This document shows, piece after piece, positions 26,070 through 35,041 of a stretch of DNA of 64,000 nucleotides (positions are counted from its first letter, which is position 1; each line of letters starts with the position of its first letter). The notes below the pieces were generated by a model. The model was not told the DNA's origin. It did not search any database and was given only the letters and a program-made list of their open reading frames with translations. Made by a program: the position numbers and the translations under genes. The stretch lies in contig NZ_CP021251.1 in NCBI RefSeq assembly GCF_002155265.1, positions 1,178,001-1,242,000 of the forward strand, written 5' to 3'. The stretch is from Corynebacterium pseudotuberculosis. GTDB lineage: Bacteria; Actinomycetota; Actinomycetes; Mycobacteriales; Mycobacteriaceae.

Positions 26070-26891
26070 TCAGCGTTCTGCGTCAGGGGCGTAGTATCCG
26101 TCGCCGAAGGGGTCAAGGAAGGACTCGGCGAGATCAGCAATCGAGTCTATGACTTTGGTGGGGCGGAACGGATACTTGGAGATCTCCATATCATCAGAGA
26201 TACCCGTGCGGACTAGAATTGTTCGCATTCCGGCTTCAAGGCCACAGCGCACGTCCGTGTCCATCCTGTCGCCGATCATCACTGTGTTCTCATAGTGAGC
26301 ACCGATGTTATTTAGCGCAGAACGCATCATGACGGGATTCGGTTTTCCCACGAAGTAAGGCTCCTTGCCTGTTGCGGCTGTGATCAGCTGTGCTACCGCG
26401 CCGGTGGCCGGCAAAATCCCTTGAGGTGCTGGGCCCGTGACATCCGGGTTGGTGCAGATGAATCGCGCGCCCTCCAAAATCAGATTGATTGCGGTGGTAA
26501 TCGACTCAAAAGAATAAGTTCGAGTTTCTCCCAAAACAACAAAATCTGGGTGGGAATTAGTAAGTATCCAGCCGTTATCGTGTAGCTCCGTAGTCAGGCC
26601 TGATTCCCCCACAACATAGGCGGTTCTTTCCTTCCCATGTCCGCCAGTCTGGCTGCTAAGAAACGTGGCAGTTGCTTTAGCGGAAGTCCAGATGCGCTCT
26701 GGAGGGATAACAAGACCGATGTGACGAAGCCGCGCGGAGAGGTCCCTGGGGGTGTGTATCGAATTATTTGTGAGGACCATGAAGTTAATGTCATTGTCCA
26801 TGAGTTTGTTAAGGAAACGATCTGCCCCGGGGATGATATCGCCTTCTTTGATCAGAACGCCATCCATGTCGGTGAGATAGGAAATGGTCAT
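26070..26891 (-). CDS. HAD-IIA (NagD-like) phosphatase
   Basis: 273 residues. DxD motif LTDMDGVLI, motif II LTNNS, C2-type cap, then GKPNPVMMRSAL (motif III Lys) and MIGDRMDTDVRCGLEAG (motif IV). This is the NagD/AraL family of nucleotide or sugar phosphatases. Start overlaps the acyl carrier protein stop (TAATG), so the two are translated together. Substrate not determinable. Confidence 0.88.
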   Translation of the reverse strand: MTISYLTDMDGVLIKEGDIIPGADRFLNKLMDNDINFMVLTNNSIHTPRDLSARLRHIGLVIPPERIWTSAKATATFLSSQTGGHGKERTAYVVGESGLTTELHDNGWILTNSHPDFVVLGETRTYSFESITTAINLILEGARFICTNPDVTGPAPQGILPATGAVAQLITAATGKEPYFVGKPNPVMMRSALNNIGAHYENTVMIGDRMDTDVRCGLEAGMRTILVRTGISDDMEISKYPFRPTKVIDSIADLAESFLDPFGDGYYAPDAER

Positions 26892-27196
26892 TAGTGCTGC
26901 TCTCCTTTGTGCTCCGCATAATCGATGAGATCTTGTACCGTTTCCAGCGCAAAAACCGCAGTATCCGTTGTACGGAACCCAAAGTGCTCCTCTATCCGAA
27001 TAGTAAGTTCGATGCGATCAAGGGAAGTTATTCCGAGGGAATCAAGGCGTGCGGAAGGGACTGCGCTTTCTTTGTCCACTCCTAAGAGCGCGAGTACTGC
27101 GATGGCTTTTTCACTGGTAGAAGCAGCTGTGCCTGGCGAGGCAGCGTCAGAAGTTTTGTCTTGCAGCTTGAGAAGCTGGTCTTGAAGCGAGGCCAC
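26891..27196 (-). CDS. Acyl carrier protein-like protein
   Basis: 101 residues. The C-terminal ~75 residues form an acyl carrier domain with LGITSLDRIELTIRIEEHFG; Ser in TSLD is the expected 4'-phosphopantetheine site (family: DSLD). A Ser/Thr/Ala-rich stretch of ~25 residues precedes it. GTG 27196 is chosen because AAGGAG lies 8 nt upstream; an upstream TTG would add 13 residues and run into the divergent gene. Coupled to a NagD-like phosphatase, not to fatty-acid synthesis genes. Resembles corynebacterial AcpM. Confidence 0.8.
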   Translation of the reverse strand: MASLQDQLLKLQDKTSDAASPGTAASTSEKAIAVLALLGVDKESAVPSARLDSLGITSLDRIELTIRIEEHFGFRTTDTAVFALETVQDLIDYAEHKGEQH

Positions 27197-27213
27197 GAGT
27201 AGAGCTCCTTGAG

Positions 27214-28233
27214 ATGAGGGAGGGGCTAAGGACAATTCCGACTTTACGCAGGCGTAGGCTCAAACGCATGCGACTGCCTCGATTGACTCGCAAGGGCCGG
27301 CGTCGACAAGCTCTTGCCCATGCAAAGAAACACAGCACGCCACATGACAGGTTTTATAGCGAATCCCGCAAAGCCGGTAGGATCCGCTATTACCTTGATG
27401 GTCCCGAGGACGCCGACGTCACCGTTGTTTTTATCCACGGCTTTACGTTGGCGGCCTCAGCGTGGCACCTGCAAGTAGCCCACGTTGCGCATGAAGCCCG
27501 CTGTCTTCTCATGGATTTACGCGGACATGGAAACACGGGGGAGTATTCCGTAGAAGATTGCACCCTTGAAGGGGCTGCGGACGATGTAGCGCGCGTTTTA
27601 GAAGCAGCGAAGCCCAAGGGGCCTCTTGTGATAGTCGGCCATTCACTCGGTGGAATGGTGGCCATCAATTTCTTACGTCGTTACCCCGAATTTCGGGCGC
27701 GCACTGCCGGCCTAGTCTTAGTGGCCACAGCAGTAGACTCCTTTGCCAGCCAAGGAGTTCCTCAAGTCCTCGCCTTACCCGTAGCAGAGAAAATCCGTAA
27801 CGCGGCGGAGGCCTCCCCAGCAGAAACCGCCACCCTCAGAGAAGCCATAGCTGCTTTGGTGGCTCCCACTCTGGCGGTGACTGTCTTTCAGACTCCCATG
27901 CCTCCCAGCGTTATTGATTTCCACGCTCAGCTAATTAATGAGACCCCTCTTTCCACATACGTGGGATTCCTTGATTCCCTACAAGAACACGAGGAAGCGG
28001 AGGGGGCGACGCTCCTCAGCGGAATAGAAGGCGTGGTGATCGTGGGAGAAAAGGATTCAGTCACCCCGCTCAGCCAAGCACAAAGGATTGTAAGTTTATG
28101 GCCCAATGCGGGATTACAAGTAGCTCCACATGCCGGGCATATGATTATTTTGGAGCAGCCTGCGATAGTAAATAAAGCGATTGATCAGATGATCGAACAT
28201 GCTCACTCCGTGGGGAAAACACACACGGCCTGA
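27214..28233 (+). CDS. Alpha/beta hydrolase
   Basis: 339 residues. After a very basic N-terminus (RRRRLKRMRLPRLTRKGRRR, residues ~12-31) comes an alpha/beta hydrolase fold: oxyanion segment FIHGFTLAASAWH, nucleophile elbow VGHSLGGMVA, acid in VIVGEKDSVTP and His in HAGHMIILEQP, so the triad is complete. An internal ATG at 27268 would shorten the basic tail. Divergent from the acyl carrier protein gene with starts 17 bp apart, so their promoters must overlap. Substrate unknown. Confidence 0.85.
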   Translation: MREGLRTIPTLRRRRLKRMRLPRLTRKGRRRQALAHAKKHSTPHDRFYSESRKAGRIRYYLDGPEDADVTVVFIHGFTLAASAWHLQVAHVAHEARCLLMDLRGHGNTGEYSVEDCTLEGAADDVARVLEAAKPKGPLVIVGHSLGGMVAINFLRRYPEFRARTAGLVLVATAVDSFASQGVPQVLALPVAEKIRNAAEASPAETATLREAIAALVAPTLAVTVFQTPMPPSVIDFHAQLINETPLSTYVGFLDSLQEHEEAEGATLLSGIEGVVIVGEKDSVTPLSQAQRIVSLWPNAGLQVAPHAGHMIILEQPAIVNKAIDQMIEHAHSVGKTHTA

Positions 28234-28257
28234 CCCCCGTTCTGTCTAAAAACACCG

Positions 28258-28296
28258 AAGGCCGGTGCCCTACACATAAGTGCGGGCACCGGCCTT
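28258..28296. terminator. Bidirectional terminator, hydrolase/aceE
   Basis: AAGGCCGGTGCCC (28258-28270) pairs perfectly with GGGCACCGGCCTT (28284-28296). It lies between two converging genes. Confidence 0.82.
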
Positions 28297-28317
28297 TAGC
28301 GCAATCAAGACGCGTAA

Positions 28318-31053
28318 TTATGCCTTAGTTGGGTCGGTGAGATGGAAGCGCTGTGCTGCCTCGGCGGCAACAGAACGATCAACCTTGCCTTCTTTAGCGA
28401 GTGCGTTGAGGGTAGCCACAACAACAGACTCTGCGTCGATGTTGAAGAAACGACGGGCCGCTGGACGGGTATCGGAGAAGCCAAAACCGTCTGCACCCAA
28501 CGTGGTGTAGTGGCCTGGGACAAAGCTGCGGATCTGCTCTTGGAGATCCGTGGCAAAGTCGGAGACTGCTATGTAAGGGCCGTTGCCCTTCTTCAGCTGA
28601 GTCGTAGCAAAGGCCTCGCCTGGGTCTGTCTCTGGATGGCGCAGAGCCTGACGGTTCTTTTCCTGTCCCTCTCGTGCTAACTCAACCCAAGAGGTGACGG
28701 AGAAGATATTTGCGCCGATGTTGAATTCATCGCGCAGGATATCCCGAGCACGTAGTGCCTGTTGCATTCCGATACCGGAGGCAAGCAAGGAAACCTCGTG
28801 CTCGCCACCCTGAGCCTTCTCATAAAGATAGATACCCTTGTGGAGGCCCTCTACATCGAGATCCTCAGGCTCTGCGGGCTGAGAGATAGGCTCGTTGTAG
28901 ATGGTCAGGTAGTACATGATGTTTTCGCCGCGGCCTGGGCCGTACATGCGGTCGATGCCCTCGCGCAGCAGATGCGCGATCTCGTAGGAGAATGCAGGGT
29001 CATAGGAGACCACGCTGGGGTTGGTCGACGCGATGATCTGGGAATGCCCATCCATGTGCTGGAGGCCTTCACCCGTGAGTGTGGTGCGGCCAGCGGTGGC
29101 GCCGAGGATAAATCCGCGAGCCATCTGGTCGCCTGCAGCCCAGAAGGAATCACCAGTGCGCTGGAAGCCGAACATCGAGTAGAAGATGTACAGCGGAATC
29201 ATGACCTGACCATGGGTGGCATAAGAGGTCGCCGTTGCGATAAACGCTGCGGTAGAGCCCGCCTCGTTGATGCCTTCGTGCAGAATTTGCCCGTCTGATG
29301 CCTCGCGATAAGAGAGCATGAGGTCATGGTCAACTGGCACGTAGTTCTGGCCATGAGGATTGTAAATCTTCATGGTGGGGAACCAGGAGTCCATACCAAA
29401 GGTACGAGCCTCATCAGGAATAATCGGGACGATGCGCTTTCCTAGCTCAGGATCACGCATAAGTTCCTTGAATGCACGGACCACAGCCATAGTGGTGGCC
29501 ACCTGCTGCTTGCCGGAACCCTTACGCAAGCTGCGAAGCTTGTCTAGTGGTGGGACCTCCACAGGGGTGTAGGACTCACGACGCTCAGGAACAAAGCCCC
29601 CAAGCTTCTTGCGCTGCTCGAGCATGTACTTGATTTCCGGAGCATCCTCACCGGGGTGGTAGTACGGCGGGAGGTATGGATCCTTTTCCAACTGCTCGTC
29701 GGTGATAGGAACGCCTTGCTTATCGCGGAACTTCTTCAAGTCGTCGAGGGTGAGCTTCTTCATCTGGTGGGTCGCGTTGCGGCCCTCGAAGTTGTGTCCA
29801 AGACCATAGCCCTTAATCGTGTGGGCGAGGATCACCGTAGGACGATCCTTGGTCTCCATTGCTCGCTTATAAGCGGCATAAATCTTGCGGTAATCGTGGC
29901 CGCCGCGGCGGAGATTCCAGATTTCCTCGTCTGTCCAGTCTTCAACAAGCTTGGCAGTACGTGGGTCACGGTTGAAGAAGTGCTCGCGGACGTATGCGCC
30001 GTCGTTAGCCTTGAAGGTCTGGAAATCGCCGTCGGAGGTAGTGTTCATCAGATCGACGAGGGCACCCTCTTTGTCAGCCTCGAAAAGCTGATCCCATTCG
30101 CGACCCCAGACAACCTTGATCACTGACCAGCCAGCGCCGCGGAAGAAGGACTCAAGCTCCTGGATGATCTTGGTGTTACCACGGACGGGGCCGTCGAGAC
30201 GCTGCAGGTTGCAGTTGATAACAAAGGTGAGGTTATCCAGGTTGTTCAGCGCGGCCATCTGGATGAGGCCACGAGACTCTGGCTCGTCCATCTCACCGTC
30301 GCCGAGGAAGGCCCAGACGTGTTGTTCAGAAGTGTCCTTGATGCCACGGTTATGCAAGTAGCGGTTGAAGCGCGCTTGATAGATGGCATCCATGGGGCCG
30401 AGGCCCATCGACACGGTGGGGAACTCCCAGAAGTCTTTCATCCCGTGTGGGTGGGGGTAGGAAGGCAGTCCCCCCTGTGGGCGAGAGACTTCCTGGCGGA
30501 AGCCGTCAAGATCGTCTTCTGTGAGGCGACCTTCCATGAATGCGCGGGCGTAGACACCCGGTGACGCATGGCCCTGGAAGAAAATATGGTCTCCTCCGCC
30601 GGGGTGATCCTTGCCACGGAAGAAGTGGTTCATACCGACTTCATAGAGCGGTGCAGCGCCTGCATAGGTGGAAATATGTCCGCCTACGCCGATCCCTGGA
30701 CGCTGTGCGCGGTGCACCATGATCGCAGCGTTCCATCGGATCCAACGACGGTAGCGTTTCTCGATTTCCTCATCGCCTGGGAATTCTGGTTCCATGGTGG
30801 TGGGAATCGTATTGACGTAATCCGTCGAGGTCATTGGGGGTAAAGGAACGCGGCGAGCAGATGCTCGCTCAAGTAAACGGAGCATTAGGAAGCGGGCACG
30901 CTCGAGGCTGGATCCTTCCAGCATCCCATCGAGGGATTCGAGCCACTCGCGGGTTTCCTCGGGATCCGAGTCGTTGAGATAAGAAGCCACGCCATCGCGA
31001 ATCAACGCGAAGTTAGTGTCCTCAGGACGCTTCCCAATGGTTGGGTCAGGCAT
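28318..31053 (-). CDS. aceE: Pyruvate dehydrogenase E1 component (homodimeric)
   Basis: 911-residue thiamine-diphosphate enzyme that decarboxylates pyruvate and acetylates the E2 lipoyl domain. The ThDP motif begins [12 protein letters not shown] and ends near [35 protein letters not shown] and the transketolase-like region [11 protein letters not shown] follow. ATG 31053 is chosen for the GGAGG site 7 nt upstream; an upstream ATG-containing extension of 18 residues lacks one. Stands alone, as in other corynebacteria, with a DUF3052 gene divergent. Confidence 0.97.
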   Translation of the reverse strand: MPDPTIGKRPEDTNFALIRDGVASYLNDSDPEETREWLESLDGMLEGSSLERARFLMLRLLERASARRVPLPPMTSTDYVNTIPTTMEPEFPGDEEIEKRYRRWIRWNAAIMVHRAQRPGIGVGGHISTYAGAAPLYEVGMNHFFRGKDHPGGGDHIFFQGHASPGVYARAFMEGRLTEDDLDGFRQEVSRPQGGLPSYPHPHGMKDFWEFPTVSMGLGPMDAIYQARFNRYLHNRGIKDTSEQHVWAFLGDGEMDEPESRGLIQMAALNNLDNLTFVINCNLQRLDGPVRGNTKIIQELESFFRGAGWSVIKVVWGREWDQLFEADKEGALVDLMNTTSDGDFQTFKANDGAYVREHFFNRDPRTAKLVEDWTDEEIWNLRRGGHDYRKIYAAYKRAMETKDRPTVILAHTIKGYGLGHNFEGRNATHQMKKLTLDDLKKFRDKQGVPITDEQLEKDPYLPPYYHPGEDAPEIKYMLEQRKKLGGFVPERRESYTPVEVPPLDKLRSLRKGSGKQQVATTMAVVRAFKELMRDPELGKRIVPIIPDEARTFGMDSWFPTMKIYNPHGQNYVPVDHDLMLSYREASDGQILHEGINEAGSTAAFIATATSYATHGQVMIPLYIFYSMFGFQRTGDSFWAAGDQMARGFILGATAGRTTLTGEGLQHMDGHSQIIASTNPSVVSYDPAFSYEIAHLLREGIDRMYGPGRGENIMYYLTIYNEPISQPAEPEDLDVEGLHKGIYLYEKAQGGEHEVSLLASGIGMQQALRARDILRDEFNIGANIFSVTSWVELAREGQEKNRQALRHPETDPGEAFATTQLKKGNGPYIAVSDFATDLQEQIRSFVPGHYTTLGADGFGFSDTRPAARRFFNIDAESVVVATLNALAKEGKVDRSVAAEAAQRFHLTDPTKA

Positions 31054-31225
31054 TCGCCACCTCCAAGTAGAGAGAAATCTGTCGACGCGTGGGTCATGCA
31101 TCGACACACGGTTCGATCTACAGGATACGTGTTAGGGGGGTATTACTGCGCACTGATCAAGTTTTTCCTGAAAACCAGCATGAAAAGAAGAGAAAATGAA
31201 CGTATGGCTGTAGAGTTTATTGTCG

Positions 31226-31663
31226 ATGAACGCTCAAGATTTCAAGGAGAAGAATTCTGAGGCCGTAGGCGTAAACCACGCTCTCCGCCTTGGTGTCACC
31301 GCCGGCATGACAGTGCAAGAAGTCGGCTGGGACGAAGACTGCGATAGCTCCATAAGTGAAGCACTAGAAGATATTATCGGCGAGGAGCTTCTCGACGAAG
31401 ACACGGACGAAGCATGCGACGTTGTCTTGTTGTGGTGGCGCGAAGACGACGGAGACTTGGTCGATGGACTAGTCGATGCCGTGCGACCTCTCGCTGAAAA
31501 CGGCCGAATTTGGTTGCTTAGCCCGGGGGCCGGTAAAACCGGTGCGCTTGATCCGGGTGAGATTTCCGAGTCTGCTCAGCTGGCAGGTCTCGTGCAAACA
31601 AAAGCCGAAAGACTTGGTTCCTGGCAAGGCTCTTGCTTGGTACAAAGGGGCAATAAGCAGTGA
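31226..31663 (+). CDS. DUF3052 family protein
   Basis: 145 residues, strongly acidic (EDIIGEELLDEDTDEACD), beginning near MNAQDFKEKNSEAVGVNHAL. The conserved placement divergent from aceE identifies DUF3052, an actinobacterial family of unknown function. TAGAGT lies 9 nt before the ATG and no ribosome site is present, compatible with a leaderless mRNA. A TTG at 31220 is the alternative start. Confidence 0.82.
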   Translation: MNAQDFKEKNSEAVGVNHALRLGVTAGMTVQEVGWDEDCDSSISEALEDIIGEELLDEDTDEACDVVLLWWREDDGDLVDGLVDAVRPLAENGRIWLLSPGAGKTGALDPGEISESAQLAGLVQTKAERLGSWQGSCLVQRGNKQ

Positions 31664-31665
31664 CT

Positions 31666-31696
31666 TTGCATTACTAGTACTTCTTTGTGTTAATAT
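31666..31696 (+). promoter_or_regulatory. Promoter of tRNA-Val
   Basis: TTGCAT (31666-31671) and TAATAT (31691-31696) separated by 19 nt, 40 nt before the tRNA. Confidence 0.4.
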
Positions 31697-31736
31697 TCTT
31701 TCCGATGCCTCAGCAGGTCTGATGTATCGGAAGTAT

Positions 31737-31809
31737 GCGCCTTTAGCTCAGCTGGAAGAGCAGCTGGTTTACACCCAGCAGGTCGGCGGTTCGATCCCGT
31801 CAGGGCGCA
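31737..31809 (+). tRNA. tRNA-Val (UAC)
   Basis: 73 nt. Acceptor GCGCCTT/AGGGCGC (with a G-U pair), D-arm AGCTCAGCTGGAAGAGC, anticodon loop TTTACAC giving TAC, T-arm CGGTTCGATCCCG, discriminator A; CCA not encoded. Confidence 0.97.
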
Positions 31810-31816
31810 CAAAGAT

Positions 31817-31851
31817 AAGCGGCGGCTCCTTAAAAATAGGAGTCGCCGCTT
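31817..31851 (+). terminator. Terminator of tRNA-Val
   Basis: AAGCGGCGGCTCCT (31817-31830) pairs with AGGAGTCGCCGCTT (31838-31851), with one mismatch-like wobble and an A/T loop. Confidence 0.75.
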
Positions 31852-31929
31852 ATGTATTTATGGTCATCGTTGAAGCGCCATTTGGCAGTTTCACCCCTTT
31901 TCGATTGAAAAAAGGGAGAGAGCACTAAC

Positions 31930-32910
31930 ATGCCCGATCTAGTCCCATATCCCAAGCAGTATCCCCAAAAATCACTTGCGTGGGGAGTAATCGCCGGAGT
32001 TGCCCTCGACAGGCTGCTGGGGGACCCCGGCGGCAGGTGGCACCCCGTGGCGATTTTTGGCCGTTATGCTCAGTACACAGAAAAACGGTTGTATCGCCCC
32101 AACAAGAAGTCTGGCGCTGTTTTTGTTGCCGTTACCGTCCTTCCTCCAGTCATCCTTAGCTCTTGGGTGGCGCGACGCGCGCCCCGGCTTATGCTTGCCG
32201 CTTCTCTTTTTGGAGCATTGGGGGGAACTACCTTGGAGAAAACCGGCATGCGGATGGCTCGAGCACTGGCTCAAGGTGATATCTCCACGGCCCGTTCCCT
32301 CGTACCATGGCTGTGTTCTCGAGACCCGGATCAGCTTGATAAACAAGGGATTGCGCGTGCAACAGTGGAATCGCTGGCGGAAAACACCTCGGATGCCACC
32401 ATTGCACCTTTGTTCTGGTCTATTTTTGGTGCTCCGGCAGTAGTGGGGCATCGGTGTGTGAACACTCTGGATGCGATGGTTGGGTATAAAAACGAGCGTT
32501 ATAGCGAGTTCGGCTGGGCTGCAGCGAAGCTTGACGACGCCCTCGCGTATGTTCCTGCACGAGTTACCGCCGTGGCGCATGTGGTTGCCGCAGCGATGAG
32601 GGGGCGTGGACGTGATGCATTGCGAGCTTGGCGTGAGGATGCTCCCCAGCACCCTAGCCCGAATGCGGGGCCTGTAGAAGCAACGGCGGCAGCCGCTATG
32701 GGGGTACAACTCGGAGGCGCTACCCAGTACCCTCACGGCATAGAAATGCGCCCGGTGTTAGGCACTGGTCCAGCTCCTAGCGTAGAGACGATTACAACCG
32801 CTGTATCACTGTCGCGGTGGACTCAGATACTGGTGGCCTTGGCCGTGGTAGCCCTCCAACAAGTGGCATCACGAGCGCGGGTACAACGAGGCCGTTATTT
32901 AAATGATTAA
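31930..32910 (+). CDS. cobD: Adenosylcobinamide-phosphate synthase CobD/CbiB
   Basis: 326-residue membrane enzyme that attaches the aminopropanol arm to adenosylcobyric acid in cobalamin assembly. Family blocks: ALDRLLGDPGGRWHPVAIFG, ATVESLAENTSDATIAPLFW and NTLDAMVGYKNERYSEFGWA; about four membrane segments. AGGGAG lies before the ATG. Genes cobC and a CobC-like phosphatase lie within 7 kb, so late cobalamin steps or salvage seem to be encoded in this area. Confidence 0.93.
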   Translation: MPDLVPYPKQYPQKSLAWGVIAGVALDRLLGDPGGRWHPVAIFGRYAQYTEKRLYRPNKKSGAVFVAVTVLPPVILSSWVARRAPRLMLAASLFGALGGTTLEKTGMRMARALAQGDISTARSLVPWLCSRDPDQLDKQGIARATVESLAENTSDATIAPLFWSIFGAPAVVGHRCVNTLDAMVGYKNERYSEFGWAAAKLDDALAYVPARVTAVAHVVAAAMRGRGRDALRAWREDAPQHPSPNAGPVEATAAAAMGVQLGGATQYPHGIEMRPVLGTGPAPSVETITTAVSLSRWTQILVALAVVALQQVASRARVQRGRYLND

Positions 32911-32925
32911 ACGCGAAAAATGATT

Positions 32926-33870
32926 CTAGAAGTTATCTCGACGGTGATCGCGTTTCCGTGGGGCAGTAGTCCGGGTGCTGCCATACCTACTGCGCATAGT
33001 CGCAGCGACGCGATCTGTCTTTGTCTCAGACTCTTGGATAACGCTAGTGGTAGCACCTACGTTGTCTTCCTTAGCAGCGTCTGAAGCAGAGCCTTGCATT
33101 TGAGCCTCTTCTTCCTTGGCTCGGCGGCGCTCTTTGATCTCAGCCCAAATAAAGTAGATCAATGCTAGCGGGGCCATGATGCCAAAAGCGATCCACTGGA
33201 ATCCGTAGGACAAGTGATTGCCGCGATCGAGCTTAGGGATTGGCATGGCGTGGACTTCACCGGGTTGGTCGCTTGCTAGTTGGAGATAATCAACCCCTAA
33301 GGTGGCGTGGATAAGCGTACTGATTTGCTCTGTGCTTATTCCGTTCACCTGCGTGTAGCCATCTGCTGTGAGCGGTGGCGTCGCGGGGATTCCCTCGTTA
33401 TGGCGCGCATGGCCCACGATGGTCACCTTCCCGGAGGGGGCCTTGTCTAAGCGTGGAGGTTTTCCGGCCTCAAGCGGAATAAAGCCTCTGTTAACCAGTA
33501 GCGTTTGGCCGTTTTCGGATTGAAAAGGAACAAGCGACTGATAAGCGGGTGCGCCATCAACAGGGCGCAATCGTAATAGGACTTCTTTATCCGGGAGATA
33601 GTGTCCCGTTAATGTGGCGCGCATCCACTCGTTATCGCCCTTGATATTGCCCGAGCCATCAAAAAGATCAGTGATGGGGGAAGGATCGTTTTCAAAGGCC
33701 TGCTCAATATGGTTATTGCGGGCAACGATGTCATGATCTTTGTTTAATTGCCAAGGGGAGAGCACAGTGATGGCAAAGTAAGAAAACGCAATTGCTAAGA
33801 CTGCGGTGATCACCCAGCCAGGTTTGAGAAAAATCCGCCACCCAGATGCTCGCCTTGTAGACCTAAACAC
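32926..33870 (-). CDS. SURF1-family cytochrome oxidase assembly protein
   Basis: 314 residues with two membrane helices (WVITAVLAIAFSYFAITVL near the N-terminus and QWIAFGIMAPLALIYFIW near residue 240) flanking an extracytoplasmic domain (RATLTGHYLPDKEVLLRLRP, LLVNRGFIPLE). This is the SURF1 layout; members help insert heme or assemble the aa3 oxidase. A basic/acidic C-terminal tail of ~60 residues is extra. GTG start 6 bp after ptpA. Convergent with cobD, 15 bp apart. Confidence 0.88.
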   Translation of the reverse strand: MFRSTRRASGWRIFLKPGWVITAVLAIAFSYFAITVLSPWQLNKDHDIVARNNHIEQAFENDPSPITDLFDGSGNIKGDNEWMRATLTGHYLPDKEVLLRLRPVDGAPAYQSLVPFQSENGQTLLVNRGFIPLEAGKPPRLDKAPSGKVTIVGHARHNEGIPATPPLTADGYTQVNGISTEQISTLIHATLGVDYLQLASDQPGEVHAMPIPKLDRGNHLSYGFQWIAFGIMAPLALIYFIWAEIKERRRAKEEEAQMQGSASDAAKEDNVGATTSVIQESETKTDRVAATMRSRYGSTRTTAPRKRDHRRDNF

Positions 33871-33876
33871 GGTTGA

Positions 33877-34386
33877 TCACCTTTTCTCCTGGAGTTTGTG
33901 TTTGATCCACTCTAGGAGCTGCGGCATCGCAGACTCAATCTGTACGCGGGCAGTCTCAAAATCTTGGGCATCGCCGTAGTAAGGATCCTCTACATCAAAA
34001 GTGTGCGCCGCGGGATCGAAGGTACGTAGCAGTCGGATTTTATCGGGATCGAATCCATAGCGAAGCAGCGCATTGCGGTGCCCGGTATCGAGCGCAATAA
34101 ATAAGTCTGCATCTTCGTGTTTTTCCCCGAGCTGTGCCGCCCTGTGGCTTTCGCCATCGTAACCAGCACGGCGGAGTTCTGTCAGTGCGCGTTTGTCTGC
34201 TTTTTGCCCGATATGCCACCCTCCCGTGCCACATGAGCTTACTGTGACGTATGGTGCCAATCCTTCGTCTTCTATGACACTGCGCAAGATCACGTCTCCC
34301 ATCGGTGAGCGGCAGATATTACCGGTGCACACAAACACAATGTGAAGGGAACTATGGGGGTGGAGGTCAGAAGAAGTCACGGACAA
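33877..34386 (-). CDS. ptpA: Low-molecular-weight protein tyrosine phosphatase
   Basis: 169 residues. The P-loop VFVCTGNICRSPMG has Cys20 and Arg26 (CX5R), and the general-acid Asp lies in VEDPYYGDAQDFE. This matches the PtpA class of actinobacterial phosphatases. It overlaps the upstream HAD phosphatase by 20 bp and is 6 bp from the SURF1 gene, so HAD-ptpA-SURF1 form one operon. The mycobacterial relative is secreted into host cells; nothing in this sequence shows that. Confidence 0.93.
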   Translation of the reverse strand: MSVTSSDLHPHSSLHIVFVCTGNICRSPMGDVILRSVIEDEGLAPYVTVSSCGTGGWHIGQKADKRALTELRRAGYDGESHRAAQLGEKHEDADLFIALDTGHRNALLRYGFDPDKIRLLRTFDPAAHTFDVEDPYYGDAQDFETARVQIESAMPQLLEWIKHKLQEKR

Positions 34387-35011
34387 TTCCTTTCAAATCC
34401 GCCATATCAGAGGCATAAAAGTGTGCGGTTTCCCATTCGCTCGGGTTGCCATGACCCCAGCCGACCAGAGCCGTTGGTATCCCGTACTCGCGGGCTCCCT
34501 CGACGTCATGGAAGCGGTCTCCGATCATGAGGATATCTGAATGCGTATTTTCTATGTTCATGGATCGCAGAGCATGGGCAATAACTTGTGCTTTTGTCTT
34601 TCTCCCCTGTGCAGCATCCGCACCAGCGATGACGTCAAAGTACTGAGCCGCCCCTAGCTCTGATAAAACTTTATGCGCTAGGCTTTCAGACTTGCTTGTT
34701 GCCGTGCAGATGCGGAGACCTTGTGACTTCCATTCGGGTAGAGCTTCGGCCCAACCGGCAAAGAGCTCGCAATCACGCCAGCCACCGCCATCGTAGTGGT
34801 GTCGGAAAGCTTTGAGGGCTGCAGATGTTGTGTCCGGGGGCAGCCCTAAGGACCACATGGTCTCATCCATAGGCGGTCCGGGGATACGGTGAAGCCAATC
34901 TTCGTCAGGAACAGGATGCCCAATATGGTTCATCGACTCAATGAAGCTTGTTCGAATACCGGGATAGGAGCGAACGATAGTGCCATCAAGGTCAATCAGA
35001 AGAGTGCTCAT
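34367..35011 (-). CDS. HAD-superfamily phosphatase (Gph-like)
   Basis: 214 residues. Motif I LLIDLDGTIVRSYPGI, motif II ICTATSKSE, motif III Lys in AQGRKTKAQVI and motif IV MIGDRFHDVEGAREYG, with a helical C1 cap: the phosphoglycolate-phosphatase-like branch. Substrate unknown. First gene of the operon with ptpA and SURF1; its ATG lies 30 bp from the divergent cobC start, so the cobC promoter lies partly inside this gene. Confidence 0.87.
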   Translation of the reverse strand: MSTLLIDLDGTIVRSYPGIRTSFIESMNHIGHPVPDEDWLHRIPGPPMDETMWSLGLPPDTTSAALKAFRHHYDGGGWRDCELFAGWAEALPEWKSQGLRICTATSKSESLAHKVLSELGAAQYFDVIAGADAAQGRKTKAQVIAHALRSMNIENTHSDILMIGDRFHDVEGAREYGIPTALVGWGHGNPSEWETAHFYASDMADLKGIVRDFF

Positions 35012-35028
35012 ACTTTGTAGTTTCCCAC

Positions 35029-35034
35029 TAAACT
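35029..35034 (+). promoter_or_regulatory. -10 element, predicted leaderless cobC
   Basis: TAAACT ends 7 nt before the GTG at 35042; no Shine-Dalgarno sequence is present. Confidence 0.5.
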
Positions 35035-35041
35035 CGGATCA

